A stretch of 64,000 nucleotides of DNA, taken from contig NZ_FODY01000001.1 in the NCBI RefSeq assembly GCF_900110485.1, positions 1 through 64,000 of the forward strand. Direction: 5' to 3'. The DNA comes from Propionispora vibrioides (GTDB taxonomy: Bacteria > Bacillota > Negativicutes > Propionisporales > Propionisporaceae). Within the stretch, counting starts at the first letter, position 1, and the number at the start of each line of letters is the position of its first letter. A program made the translations under genes and the position numbers. This document shows, in pieces, positions 9,454 to 17,815 of the stretch. Under the pieces are notes generated by a model, which worked only from the letters and a program-made list of their open reading frames with translations, did no database searches and was not told the DNA's origin.

Positions 9454-10479
9454 ATGCCTAGCCATAAGCAAGGAATAAGAATAGCCATTCTGCTGGGACT
9501 GTTATTAACCGGATTGTACTATCTATGGCTTACACGAAATGTATTGTATCCTTTCTTGCTGGGATTTCTTATCGCGTATCTGCTAAATCCTTTGGTTTGT
9601 CTATTAGAGAGACAGAAAATTAAACGGCTTTGGGGAATTTCCCTTATTTATGCTGTTCTGCTGGGAATTATTCTTTTAGGGATTATTTACCTTTTTCCTA
9701 TACTAATGAAAGATATTGATGATTTTTCCGCGCGGCTTCCTCAAATCATGATTAAAGTAGATTTGGCGCAACAGCAGATATATAGTCAGTACCAGAACTC
9801 CTTGCTTCCTCTTGTGATAAAAAAAGCTTTGGATAATTTGTTATTATCTTTAGAAACCGGTGTCAATGATTTTATAGCAGCTATTCTTCAGACCTGCTTG
9901 ACGCTCATCAGTCATTCGTTAGGTATTTTAATCAGTCCCATATTAGCTTTCTATATGCTATATGACTGGTATCCAATAAAAGATAAAATTCTTGGTGCTT
10001 TACCGGGACGCTGGCGACCGGAAGTTGTTGCTGTGGCCAAAGATATTGATAAAGTATTGAGCGGTGTTATTCGCGGACAAATCCTGACTGCTATGATTGT
10101 CGGTACCGTGGTTACAGGCGGGTTAAGCCTGCTACATGTGGAATTTCCGCTGATTATCGGTATTTTCGCCGGTATGTTGGATGTAATTCCCTATTTCGGC
10201 GCCTTTTTAGGAGCTGCGCCGGGGATTGTCCTGGCGCTATTGCAGTCACCGCTGACGGCCATCCAGGTGAGTATTTTGTTTTTTATCATTCATCAATTAG
10301 AGGGGTCGGTTATTCAACCTAAAATATTGGGAGAAAGCGTGGGTCTTCATCCCTTATCGGTCATTTTTTTTGTATTTGTCGGCGGTGAATTAGGCGGCAT
10401 TACCGGCATGCTGTTAGGAGTTCCCATCGCTGCAATAGGTAAGGTAATCGGCAAACATCTTATGAATTTGCTCCTTTAA
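9454..10479 (+). CDS. AI-2E family transporter (YrrI/PerM-like)
   Basis: 341-aa polytopic membrane protein with about seven to eight hydrophobic segments: two helices in residues 8-65, a soluble loop around 80-150, and a C-terminal group with the family-typical GMLDVIPYFGAFLGAAPG and IQPKILG motifs. ATG 9454 has GAGGTG 6 nt upstream; a TTG at 9421 lies inside the preceding terminator's tail. The family exports varied small molecules or ions. The name does not prove autoinducer-2 export. In B. subtilis the homologue yrrI is also next to alaS. Confidence 0.85.
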   Translation: MPSHKQGIRIAILLGLLLTGLYYLWLTRNVLYPFLLGFLIAYLLNPLVCLLERQKIKRLWGISLIYAVLLGIILLGIIYLFPILMKDIDDFSARLPQIMIKVDLAQQQIYSQYQNSLLPLVIKKALDNLLLSLETGVNDFIAAILQTCLTLISHSLGILISPILAFYMLYDWYPIKDKILGALPGRWRPEVVAVAKDIDKVLSGVIRGQILTAMIVGTVVTGGLSLLHVEFPLIIGIFAGMLDVIPYFGAFLGAAPGIVLALLQSPLTAIQVSILFFIIHQLEGSVIQPKILGESVGLHPLSVIFFVFVGGELGGITGMLLGVPIAAIGKVIGKHLMNLLL

Positions 10480-10504
10480 TTTGCGTCAGGTTAACCGCCA
10501 ATTA

Positions 10505-10533
10505 TTGACAACCTGAGATAAATTATGTATAAT
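10505..10533 (+). promoter_or_regulatory. consensus sigma-A promoter of alaS
   Basis: Perfect TTGACA (10505-10510), 17-bp spacer and TATAAT (10528-10533). The predicted transcript starts near 10540, leaving a leader of only about 35 nt, too short for a T-box. Confidence 0.9.
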
Positions 10534-10574
10534 TCCAAAAGAATGTGCCTATACGCCAGTGGAGGTTGATTACT

Positions 10575-13193
10575 TTGAATTATATGACAGGTAGTGAATT
10601 GCGCAAAAAGTTTTTGGAATTTTTTGCAAGCAAAGACCATCTAATTTTACCCAGTTATCCTTTAATACCTGAAGACGATCCGACGTTACTTTTAATAGGA
10701 GCTGGTATGGCTCCCTTTAAACCTTTTTTTACAGGAAAAATGAAACCGCCGCGTGTGCGGATTTCTACTAGTCAGAAGTGTGTACGTACGGGTGATATAG
10801 AAAATGTAGGACGTACAGCCCGGCATCATACCTTTTTTGAAATGCTGGGTAATTTTTCTTTTGGTGATTATTTTAAGAAAGAAGCAATTGCCTGGGCTTG
10901 GGAGTTTCTTACCGAGCATATTTATTTACCCAAAGACAAGTTGTGGGTGACTATCCATCCGAAGGATGAGGAAGCTTTTGAAATTTGGAAGAACGACATT
11001 GGTTTACCGGTGGAGCGGATTATAAGACTGGAAGATAATTTCTGGGAAATTGGCCCGGGTCCCTGTGGTCCTTGTTCGGAAATCTATATTGATTTGGGCG
11101 AGGAACGTGGCTGTGGCAGTGAGGAATGTGGTGTAGGTTGTAACTGTGACCGTTTTCTGGAGATTTGGAATCTGGTCTTTACACAATATGATCGTGACGA
11201 AGCAGGCAATTATACTCCCTTAGCCAAAAAGAATATTGATACCGGTGCGGGCTTGGAAAGAATCGCTTCTGTTTTGCAAAATAAAAAATCAAATTTTGAA
11301 ACAGATTTGCTGTTTCCTATTATTGAACATACAGCTAAAGTTGCCGGCGTCACTTACGGCCGGTCGGCTAAAACCGATGTTTCATTGAAAGTGATTGCTG
11401 ACCATGGCCGCAGTATGACGGTTATGATTGGCGACGGGATTCTTCCTTCCAATGAGGGGCGCGGCTATGTGCTCAGACGTATCTTACGCCGCGCGGTGCG
11501 TCACGGTCGTCTGATGGGAATAGAGAAAACCTTTTTGGTTGATATTGTTGATATAGTAGCTGCTATATTTGCCGAAGCTTATCCTGATATTACGGATAAG
11601 AAGGAATATATTAAAAAGGTAATCCGGCAGGAGGAAGAACGGTTTCAGACTACCTTGGCGCAAGGCATGGAATTGCTTAACGGTCATATTACCGAGATGG
11701 TGAAATCAGGCAATAAAACGCTGAATGGTACGATTGCTTTCCAGCTATATGATACCTTTGGCTTTCCCTGGGAACTGACACTTGAGATTTTACTGGAGCA
11801 TGATTTAGAACTGGATAAAGCCGGTTTTGATCAGGCTATGAGTATCCAGCGGGAGCGGGCAAGAGCGGCAAGGCAGGATAATGAGGAGAAGATTGTACTG
11901 CCTGATTTGTCACGGTTGTCCGGTGAAAAGTTATCCCATGATTTCGGTGCGTCTAATGCCAAGGTGGTATTGCTCTGGAAAGACGGCAAAGTAATGGAAG
12001 CTGCCCACGATGATGAGGAAATTGGTGTGATTCTTAGTGTAACACCTTTCTATGCAGAGGGTGGTGGTCAAATCGGTGACACCGGAACCTTGACCGGCCC
12101 CATGGGAAGGGTGCAAATTGCTACTGCCAAGAAATTGCCTGACGGAACAATTTACCATTGGGGACGAATTATTGAAGGAACTTTAAAGACCGGTGATATG
12201 GTTGCTATAGAAGTTGATGAAACCAGACGTGGCAGTACGGCACGAAATCATACGGCTACTCATTTACTGCAAGCTGCGCTGAGAAGTGTATTGGGTGATC
12301 ACGTGAATCAGGCCGGCTCAATGGTGACTCCGGAACGGTTGCGGTTCGACTTTACCCATTTTGCACCTGTTACACAGGAACAGGTGTCAGAAATCGAAAA
12401 AATTGTCAATCATCAAATTCTTAAAAATAGTCAGGTTCAAAAACGTGAGATGCCTCAGGATGAAGCGAAAAAGCTGGGAGCAACCGCTTTATTTGGTGAA
12501 AAGTACGGAGATATTGTGCGTGTAGTTCTTGTTGATGATTTTAGTAAAGAACTGTGCGGTGGCGTCCATGTGTCCAGTACTGGCGAAATTGGTGTATTTA
12601 AGATTGTAGCTGAAGCCGGTATCGGTTCCGGAGTACGGCGGATTGAGGCCGTAACCGGTTTTGGGGCGCTGGAATATATCAGAGACCGCGAAACTACTCT
12701 TTTGCAGGCGGCACATGCGCTAAAGACGAGACCGGAAGAGCTGTTAACCAGGATTGACGCTCTGCAAACCGGGATAAAAGAGCTTGAACAGGAATTGAAT
12801 GCTGTAAAGGCCAAGCTGGCAAAGGGCGAAGTGGAAGAACTACTGAGTGGGGTGGAAACCATTCAGGGGGTCAAGGTGGCAGTCGGCGTGGTAGCTGCAA
12901 ATGATATGGATGCTTTGCGTTCTGTTGCCGACATGGTCCGAGACCGTTTGGGATCCGGTGTTGTCGGAATCGGGGCTGTCAATCATGATAAAGTTAATTT
13001 TGTTGTCATGGCTACGAAAGATGTGGTGGCGAAAGGCGTGCATGCCGGCAATATTGTAAAAGAAGCGGCTAAGGTGGCTGGCGGCGGTGGTGGCGGCCGT
13101 CCTGATATGGCTCAGGCCGGTGCCAAACAAGCTGACAAAATTGGCGAATCGTTGGAAACGATGAAGAATGTAATTCGTCAACAAATAAAATAA
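10575..13193 (+). CDS. alaS: alanyl-tRNA synthetase
   Basis: Charges tRNA-Ala and edits mischarged Ser/Gly. 872 aa from TTG 10575, which has GGAGG 9 nt upstream. The in-frame GTG 10545 lies before the ribosome site and ATG 10584 is too far from it. Domain order is class II catalytic core (motif FLASK-like start, KCVRTGDIENVGRTARHHTFFEM), tRNA-recognition domain, editing domain with zinc motifs HTATH and CGGVH, and a C-terminal domain with the glycine-rich run GGGGGGRPDMAQAG. A cysteine-rich insert near residue 180 is common in this family. Transcribed alone from a consensus promoter. Confidence 0.97.
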   Translation: MNYMTGSELRKKFLEFFASKDHLILPSYPLIPEDDPTLLLIGAGMAPFKPFFTGKMKPPRVRISTSQKCVRTGDIENVGRTARHHTFFEMLGNFSFGDYFKKEAIAWAWEFLTEHIYLPKDKLWVTIHPKDEEAFEIWKNDIGLPVERIIRLEDNFWEIGPGPCGPCSEIYIDLGEERGCGSEECGVGCNCDRFLEIWNLVFTQYDRDEAGNYTPLAKKNIDTGAGLERIASVLQNKKSNFETDLLFPIIEHTAKVAGVTYGRSAKTDVSLKVIADHGRSMTVMIGDGILPSNEGRGYVLRRILRRAVRHGRLMGIEKTFLVDIVDIVAAIFAEAYPDITDKKEYIKKVIRQEEERFQTTLAQGMELLNGHITEMVKSGNKTLNGTIAFQLYDTFGFPWELTLEILLEHDLELDKAGFDQAMSIQRERARAARQDNEEKIVLPDLSRLSGEKLSHDFGASNAKVVLLWKDGKVMEAAHDDEEIGVILSVTPFYAEGGGQIGDTGTLTGPMGRVQIATAKKLPDGTIYHWGRIIEGTLKTGDMVAIEVDETRRGSTARNHTATHLLQAALRSVLGDHVNQAGSMVTPERLRFDFTHFAPVTQEQVSEIEKIVNHQILKNSQVQKREMPQDEAKKLGATALFGEKYGDIVRVVLVDDFSKELCGGVHVSSTGEIGVFKIVAEAGIGSGVRRIEAVTGFGALEYIRDRETTLLQAAHALKTRPEELLTRIDALQTGIKELEQELNAVKAKLAKGEVEELLSGVETIQGVKVAVGVVAANDMDALRSVADMVRDRLGSGVVGIGAVNHDKVNFVVMATKDVVAKGVHAGNIVKEAAKVAGGGGGGRPDMAQAGAKQADKIGESLETMKNVIRQQIK

Positions 13194-13220
13194 TAATCAG
13201 GCGGGTTACCCGCCTGATTA
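13194..13220 (+). terminator. stem-loop after alaS
   Basis: Perfect 12-bp stem (13194-13205 with 13209-13220) and 3-nt loop. The following bases are only moderately T-rich, so termination strength is uncertain. Confidence 0.65.
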
Positions 13221-13342
13221 CTACTTTCTAAAGATTCTCTCTTAAAATTTAATAACTACTAGCTCTAATTTGGAGGAAAAATCTAGCCTAAGCCGAATAT
13301 ATGGTATATACAGGGAGATAATAAAAGAGAGGAGGATGCCCA

Positions 13343-13600
13343 ATGCCTAATGTATCGCAAGAGACGATGATGTTTCGTGTAGACAATGATGAAAACATGG
13401 CAGCTGCAGCTATTATTGCCACGGTAAATAAAGCTTTAAAAGATAAAGGATATAATCCTGTCAACCAAATTGTAGGTTATCTTTTATCCGGGGATCCTAC
13501 ATATATTACCAGTTTTAATAATGCAAGAGGTCTTATCAGAAAACTGGAGCGCGATGAATTGTTGGAAGAATTTGTGAGAGCTTACCTTAAAGACAAATAA
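13343..13600 (+). CDS. ireB: IreB family regulatory phosphoprotein (UPF0297)
   Basis: 85 aa, near-identical in layout to YrzL/IreB: TMMFRVD near the N-terminus, [19 protein letters not shown] in the middle. In Enterococcus IreB is phosphorylated by the PASTA kinase IreK and affects cephalosporin resistance. The role here is inferred. Good ribosome site GAGAGGAGG. In Firmicutes it is regularly between alaS and ruvX, as here. Confidence 0.93.
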   Translation: MPNVSQETMMFRVDNDENMAAAAIIATVNKALKDKGYNPVNQIVGYLLSGDPTYITSFNNARGLIRKLERDELLEEFVRAYLKDK

Positions 13601-13636
13601 AAGGTAGCGTATTGTAATGTAGTATGTGAGGGTAGT

Positions 13637-14056
13637 ATGCGTATATTAGGACTTGATGTTGGAGACAAAACAATTGGTGTGGCGGCAAGTGATTTAATGC
13701 TGCTGACCGCGCAGGGGGTGGAGGTAATCCGCCGGACTTCGCTTGAGCGTGACTTTGTACGACTGGGAGAAATCATTTGCCAGTATGACGTGAATACAGT
13801 TGTCGTAGGATTGCCGAAAAATATGAATGGCAGTATCGGCCCCAGAGGTGAATACACACAGCAATTTGCCGAAGAGTTGAAAACTCGTTTTTCTCACATT
13901 GCAATTAAATTCTGGGACGAACGTCTTTCTACAGTGGCGGCTGAGAAATCTTTAATTGCCGCCGATGTCAGCAGAACAAAACGCCGTAAGGTTATTGACA
14001 AAATGGCAGCAGTTTTTATTCTTCAGGGCTATCTGGACAGTTTGCCCCGTCATTAA
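13637..14056 (+). CDS. ruvX: Holliday junction resolvase-like / pre-16S rRNA nuclease YqgF
   Basis: 139-aa RNase H-fold protein that matures the 16S rRNA 5' end. It has the first acidic strand [12 protein letters not shown], the conserved [18 protein letters not shown] and [14 protein letters not shown] at the C-terminus, all standard for YqgF. It starts 36 nt after ireB in the same probable operon. Junction-resolving activity is claimed for some members only. Confidence 0.95.
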   Translation: MRILGLDVGDKTIGVAASDLMLLTAQGVEVIRRTSLERDFVRLGEIICQYDVNTVVVGLPKNMNGSIGPRGEYTQQFAEELKTRFSHIAIKFWDERLSTVAAEKSLIAADVSRTKRRKVIDKMAAVFILQGYLDSLPRH

Positions 14057-14061
14057 TTTCC

Positions 14062-14090
14062 TTGACAGGGTAAGTTTTCTAGTATAGAAT
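14062..14090 (+). promoter_or_regulatory. promoter of DUF1292 gene
   Basis: TTGACA (14062-14067), 17-bp spacer, TAGAAT (14085-14090), starting 5 nt after the ruvX stop. Confidence 0.75.
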
Positions 14091-14123
14091 TTACAAGATA
14101 CTAATTTAAAAGAGGTGAAATGA

Positions 14124-14465
14124 ATGGCTGATTTTGAAAATGATGATTTTGATGAGTTTGATGAAGATTCTGTTGTTGTTATGACTGACGAAGAAGGTAA
14201 TGAATATTATTATCGAGAAGATATGATTATTCCTGTTGGTGAAAAACGGTATGCGATTTTAATCCCGATTGATATTGATGATTGTGAAGACGAGTCTTGC
14301 GATTGTCATAGTCATGACGATGAGGAAATTGATGTATTTATCGCTCGCATTGACGTTGACGAGAATGGCGAAGAAGTATATGTTGATCCAACTGATGAAG
14401 AGTTTGAAGAAGTTCGCAAGGCCTATGAAGAGCTTATGGAAGATGAGGATTATGAAGCTGAATAG
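14124..14465 (+). CDS. DUF1292 protein (YrzB-like)
   Basis: 113 aa, extremely acidic, with long Asp/Glu runs at both ends and a central DEEGNEYYY..RYAILIPID segment that defines DUF1292. CEDESCDCHSHDDEEID adds three cysteines and histidines that could bind metal; I infer this only from composition. Start after AGAGGTGA. Its conserved place between ruvX and mltG supports the family call. Function unknown. The stop codon lies inside the terminator hairpin. Confidence 0.88.
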   Translation: MADFENDDFDEFDEDSVVVMTDEEGNEYYYREDMIIPVGEKRYAILIPIDIDDCEDESCDCHSHDDEEIDVFIARIDVDENGEEVYVDPTDEEFEEVRKAYEELMEDEDYEAE

Positions 14466-14479
14466 GCTTCATTTTTTTT
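14452..14479 (+). terminator. terminator overlapping the DUF1292 stop codon
   Basis: ATGAAGC (14452-14458) pairs with GCTTCAT (14466-14472), loop of 7 nt containing the TAG stop, then a T-run. Confidence 0.8.
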
Positions 14480-14511
14480 GTCTTTTTGTGTATAATAGAT
14501 AAACAGTAAGT

Positions 14512-14659
14512 GGTCTGTCTATTTTAAAGGCGTAAAAGAATTGGCGGGAATTTTTTCGCAAGGCCAGGCGGCTTAGATAGCGGACCTATGTAAGCCGGCC
14601 ACAACGAAGCATTGCGGGAAAGGCCCGTGAAGTCATTATGATTTTAGAGTAGACAGGCC
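14512..14659. repeat. family A palindromic repeat, copy A4
   Basis: 148 bp between DUF1292 and mltG. Outer arms GGTCTGTCTA (14512-14521) and TAGACAGGCC (14650-14659) pair but differ in sequence from other A copies. The core GGGAATTTTTTCGCAAGG..CCAGGCGG..GTAAGCCGGC..ACAACGAAG..GGAAAGGCCCG matches family A. It fills most of the 225-bp gap. Confidence 0.75.
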
Positions 14660-14690
14660 AATAGGGTATAGCTAGGCAGGTGATAAATAA

Positions 14691-15704
14691 ATGCAGCAAT
14701 ATACTTGGTTTACAGCCCGATGGTCTACCTGGATGATTCTGGCCATATTTTCTTTTTGCGTTTTCTTCTATGGTTTTACTATACCGGTACCTGCTACCAG
14801 TGGTGAAAATGTCATCATTGAGGTTAAACAGGGGATGACATCCGACCAAATTGCCCGGATGCTTTATAACCGGGGGTTAATTAGCAGTCCGGGGATGTTT
14901 CAGCTAGTAGCGAAATGGAAGGGACTGGGCAGCTCTTTGCAAGCCGGTGAATATGCCATTCAGCGAGGCACAACTGTAACCCGCATAGTTGATATGATGG
15001 CTAAAGGTGAGACCAATTATCTGCAATTGACAATTCCCGAGGGATATACGGTCAATCAGATTGCTAAGCTAATAGAAAATCAGCACATCGGCAGCGGGAC
15101 AAAATTTAAGGAACTGGCAAAACAGGTTCCTTCTGATTATGATTATATGAATGGTACGTCCTCTTCCGTCGTGTACGCTGCCGAGGGATTTTTATTTCCC
15201 GATACGTATAAGCTTTCCAAAGGAATAACGGAAGAACAGTTAATTGCCATGCTAACCAGGCAATTTGATGAAAAGTTTACACCCGAGATGCGAGCACAAG
15301 CAGCAGCAATGGGGCTATCGACTCGTGAGGTTATTATTTTGGCGTCATTAGTGGAAAAAGAAGCCCAAGTGGAAGCTGATCGTCCGGTTATTGCCGGTGT
15401 CTTTCTAAACAGATTGAAAGAGGACATGCCTTTGCAGTCCTGTGCTACCATTCAGTATATTTTGGGGTATCCTAAGGAAGAACTGTCCGTGGAGGATACG
15501 GAAATAGCTTCACCATTCAATACCTATTTGCATAGGGGACTGCCACCAGGCCCGATTGCTAATCCGGGAATTGCCTCGATTCGTGCGGTGCTGCATCCGA
15601 CCGTAACAGATTACTTGTATTTTGTGGCCGACAAACAGGGCGCGCATCATTTCAGCCGGACCTATGAGGAGCACTTGGCAGAAATTGAAAAGGTACGCAA
15701 TTAG
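14691..15704 (+). CDS. mltG: endolytic murein transglycosylase MltG (YrrL)
   Basis: 337-aa membrane-anchored lytic transglycosylase that cuts nascent glycan strands and sets their length. A single N-terminal membrane helix spans about residues 12-29. A LysM-like region follows, then the YceG domain with the catalytic glutamate in LASLVEKEAQ and LNRLKEDMPLQSCATIQY. Ends with the typical HPTVTDYLYFVADKQGAHHFS. Start ATG after CAGGTGATA. It leads a run with trmR and trhP, 1-nt spacing to trmR. Confidence 0.95.
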   Translation: MQQYTWFTARWSTWMILAIFSFCVFFYGFTIPVPATSGENVIIEVKQGMTSDQIARMLYNRGLISSPGMFQLVAKWKGLGSSLQAGEYAIQRGTTVTRIVDMMAKGETNYLQLTIPEGYTVNQIAKLIENQHIGSGTKFKELAKQVPSDYDYMNGTSSSVVYAAEGFLFPDTYKLSKGITEEQLIAMLTRQFDEKFTPEMRAQAAAMGLSTREVIILASLVEKEAQVEADRPVIAGVFLNRLKEDMPLQSCATIQYILGYPKEELSVEDTEIASPFNTYLHRGLPPGPIANPGIASIRAVLHPTVTDYLYFVADKQGAHHFSRTYEEHLAEIEKVRN

Positions 15705-15705
15705 C

Positions 15706-16329
15706 ATGAATAGCATTGATGATAAAGTGTTAGAACTACTGCAAGAAATGCGGGCATATGCGGTGGAACGAAAAATACCAATTATTTCATCGGCTGGCGG
15801 CGAACTTTTATCCCGGACAGTTGCTAACTGTAAGCCGTATTCTATTTTGGAAATCGGGTCGGCTATTGGTTATTCAACTTTGCTTATGGCAAGTCAGGCA
15901 GCGCCCAATATTTCGATTGTATCTATTGAAATAAATCCGGACAGACTGTTTGTGGCGAGGCATTACTTTGAGCGGGTCGGCTTGTTGGACCGTGTTCAGT
16001 TTCTTGAGGGCGATGCGGCACAAATATTGCCTAACCTTGCCGGAAACTTTGATTTTGTTTTTATTGATGCTGCCAAGGGGCAGTATTTGGATTATCTTTT
16101 AAAAATTACCAACAAACTTGCTCCGGCCGCAACGATTGTTTCCGATAATGTTCTTTTTAGAGGTTTGGTCTTATCGGAGGAACAACCGCCGCGGCGCTAT
16201 AAAACCATTGTCAAACGGCTACGGGAATATTTGCAATTTATTACCGGCAATCCCCATTTTTCTACAACCATTCATGCGGAAGGCGATGGGCTGGCAATTT
16301 CTTATTATCAAAGGGGCGAATCATATTGA
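15706..16329 (+). CDS. trmR: tRNA 5-hydroxyuridine methyltransferase TrmR (YrrM)
   Basis: 207-aa SAM-dependent O-methyltransferase. Motif I is ILEIGSAIGYSTLLMA (about residues 47-62), motif IV DFVFIDAAKGQY, with SDNVLFRG following. In B. subtilis the homologue methylates 5-hydroxyuridine at tRNA position 34. ATG 15706 starts 1 nt after the mltG stop with AAAAGG upstream; a longer frame from 15622 overlaps mltG and is rejected. The gene next door supplies the hydroxyuridine substrate, supporting the assignment. Confidence 0.88.
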   Translation: MNSIDDKVLELLQEMRAYAVERKIPIISSAGGELLSRTVANCKPYSILEIGSAIGYSTLLMASQAAPNISIVSIEINPDRLFVARHYFERVGLLDRVQFLEGDAAQILPNLAGNFDFVFIDAAKGQYLDYLLKITNKLAPAATIVSDNVLFRGLVLSEEQPPRRYKTIVKRLREYLQFITGNPHFSTTIHAEGDGLAISYYQRGESY

Positions 16330-17552
16330 AAACACCAGAGCTGTTAGCTCCGGCGGGAAATCTAGAAAAGTTGAAAATGGCACTGATCTATGGTGCTGAT
16401 GCAGTTTATATGGGTGGGAAGGCCTTTGGACTTAGAGCGTTTGGCGGCAATTTTGATGATAATGAATTGCGGGAAGGAGTCAGCCTTGCCCATAGTTTAA
16501 ATAAGAAAGCCTATGTAACGGTTAATATCTTTCCCCATAATGATGATTTAGTGGATTTACCTGATTATATAAAATATCTGGCAGAGATCTCGGTTGATGC
16601 GGCAATTGTATCTGATTTGGGCGTTTTTCGTTTATTTCGGAATATTGCGCCTGACATAGAACTGCATGTCAGTACACAAGCCAATAATGTGAATTGGTCA
16701 TCTGTCCTGGCCTGGCAGGAGTTGGGCGCCAGCCGGGTCGTGCTGGCACGGGAACTATCTTTTCGTGAAATTGCGCGGATTCGCTCCCAGACCCAGGTTG
16801 AACTGGAGGCGTTTGTGCATGGTGCTATGTGCATTTCTTATTCCGGGCGTTGTTTATTAAGTAACTATTTTACAGAACGCGATGCCAACCGCGGTGCGTG
16901 TTCCCAACCTTGCCGTTGGAAGTACGCTCTTGTGGAAGAAAAGCGTCCGGGACAATATTTTCCAGTGGAAGAGGACGAACGGGGAACCTATATTTTTAAC
17001 TCCAAGGATTTATGTCTCGTTCCACATATTCCTGAATTGGTGGAGGCCGGAGTGAATAGCTTAAAGATAGAAGGCCGCATGAAAAGTGTTCACTACGTTG
17101 CTACCGTAGCGAAGGTCTATCGGGAAGCATTAGATTGTTTTGCTGCTGATCCCGATCATTTTGTCATGCAACCGGAATGGTTGGAGGAATTGAACAAAGT
17201 ATCACACCGGGAGTATACCACTGGTTTTTACTTTAATAAAACTACTTCCGACGATCAAATCTACGGGTCTTCTTCTTATACCCAGACCCATGATTTTATC
17301 GGGTTAATTAAAGAGTATCAGCCTGAAAAGCAGATGGCTGTCATTGAACAGCGCAACCACATGAAGGTAGGCGATGAAATTGAAATTGCCCAACCTGGTC
17401 AGCGTAATTTTACGCAAAGAATTGAACGTATGTATGACGCGGAGGGCAATGAAATTATAGCTGCGCCACATCCCCAGCAAATTGTTGCCATTCCGGTCCG
17501 CGAGCCGGTTGTGCCGTATGGTATGTTGCGGCGTAGGATAGGTGAAGCATGA
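16326..17552 (+). CDS. trhP: U32 family protein TrhP, tRNA hydroxylation
   Basis: 408 aa, historically called peptidase U32, now known in E. coli and B. subtilis to act in prephenate-dependent 5-hydroxyuridine formation on tRNA. It has PELLAPAGNLEKLK at the N-terminus, the conserved HGAMCISYSGRCLLSNY and RGACSQPCRW with cysteines for a probable Fe-S cluster, and LKIEGRMKS. Start TTG overlaps the trmR stop by 4 nt after AAAGGGG. B. subtilis has two tandem copies; here there is one. Confidence 0.9.
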   Translation: MKTPELLAPAGNLEKLKMALIYGADAVYMGGKAFGLRAFGGNFDDNELREGVSLAHSLNKKAYVTVNIFPHNDDLVDLPDYIKYLAEISVDAAIVSDLGVFRLFRNIAPDIELHVSTQANNVNWSSVLAWQELGASRVVLARELSFREIARIRSQTQVELEAFVHGAMCISYSGRCLLSNYFTERDANRGACSQPCRWKYALVEEKRPGQYFPVEEDERGTYIFNSKDLCLVPHIPELVEAGVNSLKIEGRMKSVHYVATVAKVYREALDCFAADPDHFVMQPEWLEELNKVSHREYTTGFYFNKTTSDDQIYGSSSYTQTHDFIGLIKEYQPEKQMAVIEQRNHMKVGDEIEIAQPGQRNFTQRIERMYDAEGNEIIAAPHPQQIVAIPVREPVVPYGMLRRRIGEA

Positions 17553-17755
17553 AGGAAAAAGAAGTCATTTTCATAAAGGTAGAACCCAGCAATATAAATT
17601 ATGTTAATCGTATCATGGAAGGCTATGAGTATTTGGGAGTAGTAACGACGGTTAACCCGGCAGAAGGAAAATTGATGGTCCGGGTTACCTCTGATACTTA
17701 CCATGAGGTTGAAGAAATATTGAGAAAACTGCCCATATGGTTAGAATTTGTCTGA
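17549..17755 (+). CDS. DUF4911 protein
   Basis: 68 aa, overlapping the trhP stop as ATGA. Pattern FIKVEPSNINYVNRIMEGYEYLG..VRVTSD..EVEEILRKLP matches DUF4911, a small alpha/beta domain of unknown role often placed after U32 genes in Clostridia and Negativicutes. Probably co-translated with trhP. Confidence 0.75.
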   Translation: MKEKEVIFIKVEPSNINYVNRIMEGYEYLGVVTTVNPAEGKLMVRVTSDTYHEVEEILRKLPIWLEFV

Positions 17756-17780
17756 GCTGCTGCTTAAAACTATGATTAGA

Positions 17781-17815
17781 GTGCCATACTACCACCAGGA
17801 GGAGTAGTATGGCAC
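17781..17815 (+). promoter_or_regulatory. hairpin enclosing the PBP ribosome site and start codon
   Basis: Perfect 12-bp inverted repeat GTGCCATACTAC (17781-17792) and GTAGTATGGCAC (17804-17815). The 11-nt loop contains AGGAGGA, and the ATG (17809-17811) lies inside the 3' arm. Folding would expose the Shine-Dalgarno but bury the start codon, suggesting translational control. Confidence 0.6.

Noticed and set aside
15622-15705. Longer N-terminus for trmR
   Set aside because: The extension overlaps the mltG coding end; ATG 15706 has its own ribosome site and family-typical start.
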